The translations under genes and the position numbers were made by a program. This document shows, in pieces, positions 44,811-54,095 of a stretch of DNA of 64,000 nucleotides; position 1 is the first letter of the stretch, and every line of letters starts with the position of its first letter. Source of the stretch: Mitsuaria sp. PDC51. GTDB lineage: Bacteria > Pseudomonadota > Gammaproteobacteria > Burkholderiales > Burkholderiaceae_C. Location: assembly GCF_900113225.1 (NCBI RefSeq), contig NZ_FOZE01000002.1, forward strand, positions 806,001-870,000, read 5' to 3'. The notes beneath the pieces are model-generated. The model was not told the origin of the DNA, searched no databases, and saw nothing but the letters and a program-made list of their open reading frames with translations.

Positions 44811-45085
44811 TTCGTTTACCGTATTTGATGTCTAGGGCGGGCACATCCCAATGCACCCTGGGAGACTCTTCCCGCAAAGCGCGGGGCTGGCACTAAGGCC
44901 CGGGAATCTCCCAACTGAGACATATTATTCGCCATCTCTCGGCTGCCCTAGTGGGGATTTGCTCTTGGGGTGCGCGACCTACTGGCAGAGAACGGCGGCC
45001 AGCAGCAGGGCGCGACGCTGCGCATTGGTGCGAAGGTTCATGTCGGCGCGGAGCCCGGAAGGCAAGCTCGGGGGTTGCTGAGCGC

Positions 45086-45407
45086 ATGGTCCGCCGCATG
45101 CTCGAGCTACGTCTCGGCGACGCCGACGGCGCTGTTGAGGCGTTTCTGGCCGCAGGTGGACAGGACTACGGCGTCATAGCACCCACCTGCACCGCAAACG
45201 ATCGATGGTGCGATGCCGAGCTCGCCGCATTGGAGGCGGGCCACCTCGAGTTCCCCCGCTCTCGTGCTGCGACTGGCATGCGAGGACCTCGACGAGGCGC
45301 TGGCCGAAGAACTCGCGACGATCGAGCTCGCTGACCGTGTCATCGCCGCTGGTGCAGAGACCGAAAGGTCTACCGCTTTACGCTGGAAGCAGTCCTTGGG
45401 CTTCTAG
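45086..45407 (+). pseudogene. Small ORF broken by a one-base shift in a C5 run
   Basis: The frame from 45086 (MVRRMLELRLGDADGAVEAF) runs well to HLEF and then turns into arginine-rich nonsense. The plausible continuation (ALVLRLACEDLDEALAEEL ... WKQSLGF, stop at 45405-45407) lies in the neighbouring frame. Removing one C from the CCCCC run near 45253-45257 joins them into a protein of about 107 residues. It would be acidic and helical, and I do not recognise it. It lies 158 bp before the SIR2 gene on the same strand. Either a real inactivating insertion or a sequencing error could explain the break. Confidence 0.45.
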
Positions 45408-45564
45408 GACGTGAAGCTAGCTGAACGGACAAGCATCTGGTGCGTGCTCGCTCACTCCGCAAGAGATTCAGAGTACGCTCATCAGCTAGGCTCGCATTGC
45501 GAAACCAGTAGAAAAGCAGACCGACGGAGGGCTCTAGCCCGCGCTCGGACAAGGAGGGAGACTC

Positions 45565-46512
45565 GTGCTCAAGAACAAGACGACTCTGGTGCTTGGCGCC
45601 GGCGCAAGCCGGGCCATGGGCTTTCCAACAGGCGCGGGGCTGCTCGCAGCCATCCACAATCTGGTCACCGTGGATCGACAGCCGTTCGCAATTCAAGCCG
45701 GCCTATTCAATCCAGACGGAGCAGCCCTCTACGAGTTCATCGACGCGTTCCGCGGCTCGCAGATGTACTCCATCGACTCTTTCCTCGCACGACGGCCACA
45801 GTTCTCGGACATCGGAAAACGTGCCATCGCCGCGGTGCTACTCGAATGCGAGAAGGCATCCTCGCTCGACCGATGCACACACGCAGATGGTTGGATGCAG
45901 TATTTATGGAACAAGTTCGGCGCTGCGTCTTGGGATGAACTGGACTTCAGTTGCCTGCGCGTCGTCTCGTTCAACTACGACCGGTCGCTCGAGCACTATC
46001 TGCTCCAGGCCATCATCCACTCACATGGAGTCACGCAGAAGCAGGCACTCTGGAAACTGCAGGGCCTCAAAGTCGTCCACGTGTATGGCTCTCTGAGCGC
46101 CCCACTCCCAGAGGGAGACGGCTATCTCGCCTATGGATATGGAACCGAGAACAACGCCGCAGCCATAGTTGCGAAGCACCTTCAGGTCATCCCCGAGGGA
46201 CGCAACGACAGCGCGGTCCTAACCCTGGCTCATGAACATCTCCTGTGGGCCGACAAGATTGCGTTCATGGGCTTTGGCTTTGACCCCGTCAATATGGGCC
46301 GGCTCGATTCCCAGCGCACTTGTGTGCGGCAGGTTGATAGATCTGGCGGTCCAGCATTCCGCGAAATCATTGCCACCGGTTTCGGTCTTACGGACGTCGA
46401 GATTGACGCTGCTGGGCTTCTCATCGGAAATGGGAATGCCTCCCACGGTCGGCCTCGGTTCTACAAGACCGACTGCCTCACGATGCTCCGGGAATCAGGA
46501 ATACTTCAGTGA
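45565..46512 (+). CDS. SIR2-domain protein, cargo of the element
   Basis: 315-residue cytoplasmic protein with a SIR2-like NAD-binding fold: GAGAS (11-15), the Asn/Asp pair in SFNYD (135-139), the catalytic His in HVYGS (172-176) and GFGFDP (236-241). Proteins of this SIR2-like type consume NAD in several antiphage systems (Thoeris ThsA, DSR, and the SIR2-Argonaute and SIR2-HerA pairs). No second effector or sensor domain is visible. It begins with GTG, chosen because a strong AAGGAGGGAG ribosome site ends 4 nt upstream. It diverges from the subtilase/ATPase operon and is followed by decayed sequence, so any partner may be missing. Confidence 0.87.
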   Translation: MLKNKTTLVLGAGASRAMGFPTGAGLLAAIHNLVTVDRQPFAIQAGLFNPDGAALYEFIDAFRGSQMYSIDSFLARRPQFSDIGKRAIAAVLLECEKASSLDRCTHADGWMQYLWNKFGAASWDELDFSCLRVVSFNYDRSLEHYLLQAIIHSHGVTQKQALWKLQGLKVVHVYGSLSAPLPEGDGYLAYGYGTENNAAAIVAKHLQVIPEGRNDSAVLTLAHEHLLWADKIAFMGFGFDPVNMGRLDSQRTCVRQVDRSGGPAFREIIATGFGLTDVEIDAAGLLIGNGNASHGRPRFYKTDCLTMLRESGILQ

Positions 46513-46785
46513 GGATTGAAGCTTGAGGCTTGGCGTTGGCCGGTGGCCTTGCCATCCCGCTGCGCACGCTCGTGGGCGCCCCATGCGGACTTCGCAGGGG
46601 GCAGCTTCGCAGCGGAAGCCAAATTCGTAAGGCGGTGCACGAACCCTCCGTGAAGCGCCGATCGAGACAGAGAATGCGAGCAGCAGCATTCGCGGTTCCG
46701 CAGACCTTAGCGCCCGCGAGTTGCGGTTGCTAGGGGCAACGACGACGGCCGATAAGGCGGATGACCGTCCCGGAAATGAGCGCAC
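46513..46785. other. Decayed sequence between the SIR2 gene and the hsdS fragment
   Basis: About 270 bp in which no frame gives a recognisable protein. An opposite-strand frame runs through it and through the hsdS fragment but looks like a shadow. It is probably debris of the type I restriction locus or of lost element genes. Confidence 0.4.
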
Positions 46786-46986
46786 ATGTTCAGTTGCTGG
46801 TGCGTGGTCGGAGACTTCAGACGGAAGGCGATCCCCGTCCCACCGGTTAGCGAGCAAGCGCGCATCATTGCCCGCGTCACCGAACTCCGTCGTCTCTGCG
46901 CTGACCTGCGCCCGCGCTTGGATCACACTCGAACCACGCAGACATCGCTCGCTGACGCCTTGGTCGACCAAGCGCTGGCTGCCTAG
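46786..46986 (+). pseudogene. C-terminal fragment of a type I restriction specificity subunit (HsdS)
   Basis: The last 66 codons of an HsdS-like reading frame remain: the hallmark IPVPPVSEQARIIARVTEL followed by a central/distal coiled-coil helix (LRRLCADLRPRLDHTR) and the usual ending LADALVDQALA. The target-recognition domains and any hsdM/hsdR partners are absent. In intact subunits this segment is the conserved helix that spaces the two recognition domains. The remnant shows that the element once carried a restriction-modification locus, consistent with a defence-island history. Confidence 0.7.
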
Positions 46987-47267
46987 CCGTCTCGCAAGAT
47001 GAATCGAACGTTCAAGGATCTGAGAGGCCCATCCAGCGGGGACGACGCGTTTGAGTTCTCCTAGGGCGACCGCTTCGATGATTCCGGCATCAATTGAAAC
47101 GAACTTCTCCGGTCGCAGCGCAGTTGAGCGCCATGTCTGGTGCTGTTGCCCCACCACATTGCGCGCCTTCCAATTGATCTACTGTCATTCAATTTGACTG
47201 GAGCTCTTCTCTGATCCGGGACTCGGGCACCGCAGCACCGCTATCGATCACAGCACATCGAAGAAAT

Positions 47268-47286
47268 GGGGCGCATGAAGCGCCCC
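47268..47286. terminator. Terminator-like hairpin at the right end of the element
   Basis: GGGGCGC and GCGCCCC (7-bp perfect stem, 5-nt loop) with A-rich sequence to the left (AAGAAAT). Read on the minus strand, the stem is followed by ATTTCTT, so it could end glmS transcripts that enter the element. The native sequence beyond the insertion point shows no such hairpin. The element may therefore supply the terminator. Confidence 0.5.
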
Positions 47287-47296
47287 TTCGTTTGCC

Positions 47297-47324
47297 ATGT
47301 CTCAGACTTTAATGGCACGGAACT
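47297..47324. repeat. Right end of the Tn7-like element
   Basis: On the minus strand, starting beside the duplication, it reads AGTTCCGTGCCATTAAAGTC followed by TGAGACA, which matches the left end in 19 of its first 27 positions and in the spacing of the AAAGTCTG core. The outermost base is A where Tn7-type ends have T, which would be expected to impair transposition. Additional TnsB sites further inside were not evident. Confidence 0.72.
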
Positions 47325-47329
47325 CCAAC
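47325..47329. repeat. Right copy of 5-bp target-site duplication CCAAC
   Basis: The pentamer directly abuts the right terminus of the element. Thirteen bases (47330-47342) separate it from the glmS stop codon, somewhat closer than the roughly 25 bp of E. coli attTn7. Confidence 0.8.
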
Positions 47330-47342
47330 GTGCAGCCGCCCC

Positions 47343-49217
<1,875 letters not shown>

Positions 49218-49308
49218 GGTGTGTCTCCCCGGGTGTCCCGGATGAATTGCGAATGGGCGCCATCCTAGGTACGCCGATCAGGTGGATGCTTTCAAATTTA
49301 TGCCACCA

Positions 49309-49354
49309 ATGAAAGAATCGCTCACTCTCGACGCACTGCGCCATATTCTTTCAT
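49309..49354. promoter_or_regulatory. Inverted repeat in the glmS/Lrp divergent region
   Basis: ATGAAAGAAT at 49309-49318 and its exact complement ATTCTTTCAT at 49345-49354, with 26 bp between, lie 13 bp before the start of the Lrp-type gene. The 150-bp intergenic region is AT-rich against its surroundings. An autoregulatory Lrp/AsnC site is a reasonable guess, because these regulators bind spaced AT-rich inverted arms. Confidence 0.45.
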
Positions 49355-49367
49355 CGGCAAATAAAAC

Positions 49368-49853
49368 ATGAAATGTTCCATCGAGCTGGACACCATCGAT
49401 CTGAGGGTGTTGGACCTCCTCCAGCAGGATGCGTCGCTTTCCAACCAAGCCTTGGCGGAACGCGCGCATGTCTCGCCCGCCACCTGCCTGCGCCGCGTGC
49501 GACGGCTGGTGGAGACCGGCGTGATCGAGAAACAGGTGGCCATCCTCTCGCCGGACAAGCTGGGCGCGGGCCTGTCGGCACTGGTCGAGATCACGCTCGA
49601 CCGCCAGGGCGCCGAGCACCTGGACGCCTTCGAGGCCATCGCCGTCGCGGCGCCCGAGGTCCAGCAGTGCTGGCGCGTCGCGCCGGGGCCGGACTTCGTG
49701 CTGGTGCTGCAGGTGCCGGACATGCCGGCCTATCACGCGCTGGTGCAGCGGCTCTTCACCCAGCAGGCCAACGTCCGCAACGTGAAGGCCTTCTTCAGCG
49801 TCAAGCGCGCGAAGTTCGAGCCGCGCCTGGCCCTCCCGGCGGCGCGCCCCTGA
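49368..49853 (+). CDS. Lrp/AsnC-family transcriptional regulator
   Basis: 161-residue DNA-binding protein. The winged helix-turn-helix (IDLRVLDLLQQDASLSNQALAERAHVSPATCLRRV, residues 10-44; broken here as a description of the domain) is followed by the RAM ligand-binding domain with GAGLSALVEITLD, the VLQVPDMPAYHAL turn and a C-terminal strand FFSVKRAKF. Such proteins form octamers and respond to amino acids. No clear ribosome-binding site precedes the ATG, which sits in AT-rich sequence. Divergence from glmS raises the possibility that it also affects glmS. The ligand is unknown. Confidence 0.9.
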   Translation: MKCSIELDTIDLRVLDLLQQDASLSNQALAERAHVSPATCLRRVRRLVETGVIEKQVAILSPDKLGAGLSALVEITLDRQGAEHLDAFEAIAVAAPEVQQCWRVAPGPDFVLVLQVPDMPAYHALVQRLFTQQANVRNVKAFFSVKRAKFEPRLALPAARP

Positions 49854-49855
49854 AG

Positions 49856-49893
49856 CCCCCCCGCTCTCCCGCTTGCGGGTGAGGCCTGGGGGG
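49856..49893. terminator. Convergent terminator-like hairpin
   Basis: Between the convergent Lrp and rlmI genes, outer arms CCCCCC and GGGGGG enclose an inner stem CCCGC/GCGGG. Stability looks high, but no T-run follows on either strand. It is probably a bidirectional transcript-end structure. Confidence 0.4.
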
Positions 49894-49912
49894 AAGTCCG
49901 GTGCTTGCGCCG

Positions 49913-51094
49913 TCAGCGCTTGAGGATGAGCAACCCCTTGAGGTACTCGCCCTCCGGGAAGTAGATGGTCTGCGGGTGATCCGGCGTCGCGCCGACGCGG
50001 TCCAGGATGAGCCCGTCCGCGCCCGCGTCGATGCCGGCGCCGGCCACGATCTTGTGGAACAGCTCCGGCCCCACGCCGCCCGAGCACGAGAAGGTGAAGA
50101 GCAGTCCGCCCGGATTCAGCAGCATCAGCCCGAGCCGGTTGATGTCCTTGTAGGCGCGCGCAGCGCGCTCCGCATGGGCCGCCGTCGGCGCGAACTTGGG
50201 CGGGTCCAGCACGATCGCGTCGAAGCGCCGCCCCTGACGGAGCAGGTCGCGCAGCGTGTGGTTCACGTCGGCATCCAGCGCCGTGTGCCGCGCCGGATCG
50301 AAGCCGTTGAGCGCGACGTGCGCGATGGCGCGCTCGAGCGCGGGCCCGGACGAGTCCACGCTGATGACCTCGCTCGCGCCACCGGCGAGCGCCGCGACGG
50401 AGAAGCCGCCGGTGTAGCTGAAGCAGTTCAGCACCGACTGGCACCCGTACTGCCGCACCGCCTCGGCGAACTTGCGGCGGTTGTCGCGTTGGTCGAGGTA
50501 GTAGCCGGTCTTGTGGCCCTCGGCCACGTCCAGGCTGAGCTTCCAGGTGTTCTCCGAGATGACGATCTCGGTCGGGCCCTCGCCGCGCAGCCAGCCGGTG
50601 ACCGGCGCCAGGCCCTCGAGCGTGCGCACGTTGGCGTCGGAGCGCTCGTACAGCCGCGTCAGTCCGGTCTGCGCGAGCAGCTGGTCGGCGATGGTCTGCT
50701 TCCAGCGCTCGGTGCCGGCGGACAGGAACTGCGCGCTGAGCGTGTCGCCGTAGCGGTCGACGATCAGCCCGGGCAGGCCGTCGGCCTCGCCATGGATCAG
50801 GCGCACGGCGTCGGAATCGATCGGCATGCGCGCCCGCAGCGCGATCGCGGCGGCGATGCGGCGCTCGAAAAAGGCGGCGTCGATGCGCTCCTGCTCATCG
50901 AAGCTCCAGGCGCGCACGCGGATCAGCGATTCCGGGCTGAACGACGCCCAGCACAGGAAGCGGCCATCGGCGGCCTCGACCCGCACGGTCTCGCCGGCGT
51001 CGGCCTTGCCCTTGGCGATGGAGCCCTCGAACACCCACGGGTGGCGGCGCAGCAGCGAGCGGTCCTTGCCCTCGCGCAGACGAATTGCTTTCAT
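49913..51094 (-). CDS. rlmI: 23S rRNA m5C1962 methyltransferase (RlmI-like)
   Basis: 393-residue class I SAM-dependent RNA methyltransferase. An N-terminal PUA domain (residues 1-75, LLRRHPWVFEGSI) is followed by a central domain (LPGLIVDRYGD) and the Rossmann domain with motif I SVLNCFSYTGGF, motif IV LDPPKF and the catalytic-Cys region TFSCSGGV. Length and order match E. coli RlmI, which methylates C1962 of 23S rRNA. It is convergent with the Lrp gene. Other members of the COG1092 group exist, so the exact target base is inferred from family membership. Confidence 0.9.
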   Translation of the reverse strand: MKAIRLREGKDRSLLRRHPWVFEGSIAKGKADAGETVRVEAADGRFLCWASFSPESLIRVRAWSFDEQERIDAAFFERRIAAAIALRARMPIDSDAVRLIHGEADGLPGLIVDRYGDTLSAQFLSAGTERWKQTIADQLLAQTGLTRLYERSDANVRTLEGLAPVTGWLRGEGPTEIVISENTWKLSLDVAEGHKTGYYLDQRDNRRKFAEAVRQYGCQSVLNCFSYTGGFSVAALAGGASEVISVDSSGPALERAIAHVALNGFDPARHTALDADVNHTLRDLLRQGRRFDAIVLDPPKFAPTAAHAERAARAYKDINRLGLMLLNPGGLLFTFSCSGGVGPELFHKIVAGAGIDAGADGLILDRVGATPDHPQTIYFPEGEYLKGLLILKR

Positions 51095-51121
51095 GGGGGC
51101 GGATTGTCCTTGACGACGGCG

Positions 51122-52306
51122 CTAGTCGTCTCCCAGCCCCTGCACCTGCCGCGGCACCGGCGGCCAGGTGCCGTTCCTGCGGCGCTCATCGAACCAGCGA
51201 TGCATCGCGGCGTCCTGCACCGCGTACTCGCCGCGCGCGGACTTCCAGACCAGCACCGGCGAGCGCTCGCGCAGCGACTCCAGCGCCCGCTGCGCCATCC
51301 CCACGCTGACCGGCTGGGCCAGCAGTTCGCCATAAAAGCGCAGCGCCTCGGCATCGAAGGCGCGGAAGCGCCCGCCCATCTCCAGCATCCGCCACAGCAC
51401 CACCTGCTCGATGGGCTTGAGGCCCAGGAAGGTGGATTCCATCTCCTCCTCGTCCCGGCGCGAATGCTCCGAGGAGGCCTCCAGCAGGGCCTTCTCGAAG
51501 CGCCCGCGGATGCCGGAGAAGGGGCTCAGCACGCCGTCCAGCGTCGACATGAACAGCTGCGGCCGATGGCCGATGGCCTCGAAGGCCTGCTGGAGCGCCG
51601 CTTGGTCCACCGGCGCCAGCGAGGGACGTTGCGCTTCGATCAGGCCGGCCACATGCGCGATGAAATCGGCCCCCAGCGGCGGCATGCGTTGCACCTGCGA
51701 TCCGAAGAACGGCGCCGCGTTCGAATTGACCAGCCGCATGAGCTTGTCGCGATCGGAGCCGGACATCACCAGCATCAAGTTGACCTCGTCGCGCCGGTTC
51801 AGCTGATCGCGCGCCGACTTCAGCGAGGTCATCGCCACCTCGCCGCGCTCGCTGGTCAGCGCCTGCTGCGCCTCGTCGATGATCAGCGCCACCGGTTTGC
51901 CGGCAGTCTCATGGAGCGCCCGCAGCGCGTCGACGAGGGTGAGTCCGTCCACCCGGCCGATACGGCTCGTGTCCACCTGCAGCCAGCCCGCCAGGCTGAG
52001 CTTGTCCAGGCCTGCCTTCTTCGCGGCTCGCGCGACCAGCCCGAGTTGAGGCTCCAGCGCCTTGCCGATGGCGTCCGCGATGACGGTGGCCGGATCGCGG
52101 CCGGTGTCCTCCCACAGGTCCGTGTAGACGACCACCACGCCTTCGGCCTCCAGGGCCGGCTTGAGGTCGGCCTGCAGGAAGGTGGATTTGCCGGTCCGCC
52201 GGGGCCCGGACAGGAACAGGCCGTTGTGGGCGTCGCCGAAGAGCGTCCGGCCCATCAGCGCCGGCACCATCTGCCGAGCCAGGTCGGTCCGGGGGAAGGA
52301 GATCAT
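51122..52306 (-). CDS. AAA/P-loop ATPase with C-terminal winged helix
   Basis: 394-residue cytoplasmic protein. Walker A is SGPRRTGKST (about residues 33-42), and Walker B lies in VALIIDEAQQAL near 142. The MSGSDRDKL sensor segment follows. The C-terminal 90 residues (SVGMAQRALESLRERSPVLVW) look like a winged-helix domain. The overall plan is that of the archaeal-type COG1672 ATPases, a group with STAND-like signalling members. The start codon is immediately preceded by a cluster of TTATCGG repeats to which the protein itself might bind. It lies 27 bp beyond rlmI on the same strand. Biological role unknown. Confidence 0.78.
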   Translation of the reverse strand: MISFPRTDLARQMVPALMGRTLFGDAHNGLFLSGPRRTGKSTFLQADLKPALEAEGVVVVYTDLWEDTGRDPATVIADAIGKALEPQLGLVARAAKKAGLDKLSLAGWLQVDTSRIGRVDGLTLVDALRALHETAGKPVALIIDEAQQALTSERGEVAMTSLKSARDQLNRRDEVNLMLVMSGSDRDKLMRLVNSNAAPFFGSQVQRMPPLGADFIAHVAGLIEAQRPSLAPVDQAALQQAFEAIGHRPQLFMSTLDGVLSPFSGIRGRFEKALLEASSEHSRRDEEEMESTFLGLKPIEQVVLWRMLEMGGRFRAFDAEALRFYGELLAQPVSVGMAQRALESLRERSPVLVWKSARGEYAVQDAAMHRWFDERRRNGTWPPVPRQVQGLGDD

Positions 52307-52310
52307 CGTT

Positions 52311-52373
52311 TTATCGGCGAATTATCGGGAAGGCGATAATTTATCGGTCCGCCCGATAAAACTCAATAATCGG
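52311..52373. promoter_or_regulatory. Cluster of TTATCGG half-sites at the ATPase promoter
   Basis: Within 63 bp directly upstream of the ATPase start, TTATCGG occurs at 52311-52317, 52322-52328 and 52341-52347. Inverted CGATAA forms lie at 334-339 and 353-359 of the same kilobase, and a partial copy AATAATCGG at 365-373. Alternating orientations generate palindromes such as CGATAATTTATCG. Such dense packing at a start codon points to a specific cooperative regulator. Confidence 0.65.
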
Positions 52374-52435
52374 CGCCGCGGCCCGCTGGCGGACCGCGTG
52401 GCGCAGCGGCCGGAATCCGCAGCGCCCGGCCTCGA

Positions 52436-54082
52436 TCAGCGCTTCGCCGCCGGCCCCAAGGTCCCGAAGGCCCAGCCGATGTTCAGGCTGACCATGGGCG
52501 TGCTTTGCTTCTCGCCGCCCAGCGCCTTCCACTGGCCGACGCCGACCTTCACCCGCAGGTGGTCGCGGCCGGTGCCTTCCCACTGCGTCCAGACCTCGCC
52601 CTGCGTGACCGCGCCACCGCCGACCGACACGCCGCCGCCGCCCGCCGCGCCGACCAGCGCTTCCGCGCCGACACGCATGCCGTTCCACTTGGGCGATTGC
52701 GCGCCCAGCCCGAACATGCCGTAGGAGAACGCGCCCGCCTTGCCCAGCGCCGCGCTGCCCGCATGCGCCACGCCGTACCACGGGCCGCCGAAGTCGCGCG
52801 TCATGCCGATGCCCAGGCCGGTCACGTTGTCGCGGGAGCCGTCCTTGAACTTGAAGTCCTTGAAGTAGGGCGTGCTCAGGTACAGCGTCTGCGCGCGCAC
52901 CGTGCCCGACTCCAGCGGCGGCGTGTTCAGGATGCGCGAGACCTTCTCCAGCGGCAGCGCCAGCGACCCGCGCACCTGGAAGGAGTCGTAATGGCCCCAC
53001 GGCGCCTTCATGTAGCCCGCATCCAGCCGCAGCGTCGGCCCCCAGGGCGTGATCCAGCGCAGCGTCGGCCCGACCCGCACCAGCCAGCCGTTGCCGGTGT
53101 CCATGTCGCCGCCGCCGCCCAGGCCGAAGGACAGCTGCCCGCCCACCCGCAGGCGCTGGCTGCCGATGCCCCAGTCCTGGCCCGCGTTGGCGAGGATCTC
53201 CATGTAGCCGTCGTGACCGCCGGACGCGGCGCCCGAAGCCTCCAGGCCCCACCACGAGGAACCGTCGCCGAAGTACTGACGCAGGTCGCCGCCGGCCTTG
53301 CCCTTGCGGCCGGTGAGCGGCACGCCGCCGCGCGTGCGGCTGCCGCTGCGCGGTTTCTCGACGCCGGCGCTCAGCGCGATCTCGTCGAAGCCCATGCCGG
53401 TGCGGTCGCCCGCGCGGCCCGGCGAGCCCGAGTCGCTCGGGCTGAAGCTCAGGAAGCGGTCCATCCGGCCGATGGTGAACGCGACGCCGGTGTCCTTGAT
53501 GTTGCCGTTGCCGTTCGGGAAGGTGACGTGCGACACGCCCACGCCGGCGTACCAGTTGCCGAACTCGCCGCGCAGCGAGAGCTCAGGCCGCAGCATCAGG
53601 CCGCCGCCCGGACGCACCTTGTCGGAGCTCACGCCGCCGCCCGCGCCGGCATAGACGCTGGCCGCCAGGTGCAGGTTGGGGCCGACGCGAAAGCGCCGCT
53701 GCAGGTTGAAGCCGACGGTGAACAGCCCGCCGAACTCGCCCTTCGCCGCGCCGTAGGCCGCCGGGCCGATGCCCCAATCCTCGTTGATGGCGACCATGTA
53801 GTTCGCCCCGAGCAGCGCGGTCTTCTGCCCGGTGGGCATCTTGATCGGCGACCAGTTCAGCTCGAACGCGGCGGGCCGGCTGTCGGTCGCGGTCACGACT
53901 CGCGGCGGCTCCTTCAGCTCCGGCGTCACGGACGGCGCCGAGACCACCGGCGGCTCGGCCCCGGGCGCTTGCGTCTGCGCCTGGGCCTGGGCCTGCGCTT
54001 GGGCCGCGAGCAGCGCCGAGCACAGCAGCAGCGGACGGGACGGGAACGGGGCCTTCGAGGCGATCAGGGCGGTGCGGGGCAT
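52436..54082 (-). CDS. Predicted outer-membrane or secreted beta-rich protein
   Basis: 548 residues. The start at 54082 gives a signal peptide with a curious Ala-Gln repeat at its end (SALLAAQAQAQAQAQTQA); the longer reading overlaps xerC and is rejected. The mature protein is rich in Gly and alternating hydrophobic strands (NLHLAASVYAGAGGG, SFGLGGGGDMDTGNGW, LRLDAGYMKAPWG) and ends MVSLNIGWAFGTLGPAAKR, resembling an outer-membrane barrel. I do not recognise a family. It starts 14 bp after the xerC stop, on the same strand. Confidence 0.68.
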   Translation of the reverse strand: MPRTALIASKAPFPSRPLLLCSALLAAQAQAQAQAQTQAPGAEPPVVSAPSVTPELKEPPRVVTATDSRPAAFELNWSPIKMPTGQKTALLGANYMVAINEDWGIGPAAYGAAKGEFGGLFTVGFNLQRRFRVGPNLHLAASVYAGAGGGVSSDKVRPGGGLMLRPELSLRGEFGNWYAGVGVSHVTFPNGNGNIKDTGVAFTIGRMDRFLSFSPSDSGSPGRAGDRTGMGFDEIALSAGVEKPRSGSRTRGGVPLTGRKGKAGGDLRQYFGDGSSWWGLEASGAASGGHDGYMEILANAGQDWGIGSQRLRVGGQLSFGLGGGGDMDTGNGWLVRVGPTLRWITPWGPTLRLDAGYMKAPWGHYDSFQVRGSLALPLEKVSRILNTPPLESGTVRAQTLYLSTPYFKDFKFKDGSRDNVTGLGIGMTRDFGGPWYGVAHAGSAALGKAGAFSYGMFGLGAQSPKWNGMRVGAEALVGAAGGGGVSVGGGAVTQGEVWTQWEGTGRDHLRVKVGVGQWKALGGEKQSTPMVSLNIGWAFGTLGPAAKR

Positions 54083-54095
54083 CGGGATCAATCGG

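Larger units (their letters stand above)
40820..47324. mobile_element. Tn7-like element without transposase genes, inserted behind glmS
   Basis: 6505-bp element bounded by inversely oriented ends that align base for base in spacing: left TGTTCACGGACAATAAAGTC, right AGTTCCGTGCCATTAAAGTC. Both contain the AATAAAGTC/ATTAAAGTC core of the Tn7 TnsB-binding site. A perfect CCAAC duplication flanks them. The right end lies 18 bp from the glmS stop codon, including the duplication, which is the classical attTn7 neighbourhood and orientation. No tnsA-E gene or remnant was found. Cargo comprises a subtilase/AAA-ATPase operon, a frameshifted ORF, a SIR2 gene and an hsdS fragment. It is thus a non-autonomous or decayed element, movable only in trans. 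Confidence 0.82.

Noticed and set aside
46495-47157. A 220-codon minus-strand frame near the right end of the Tn7-like element
   Set aside because: It overlaps the recognisable HsdS tail on the other strand and shows no motif; not convincing as a gene or as a tns remnant.
40820-47324. Possible tnsA, tnsB, tnsC or tniQ/tnsD genes in the element
   Set aside because: None of the frames shows an integrase DDE core, a TnsC-like ATPase in the usual context or a TniQ zinc motif. The single AAA ATPase is operonic with the subtilase and is not TnsC-like.
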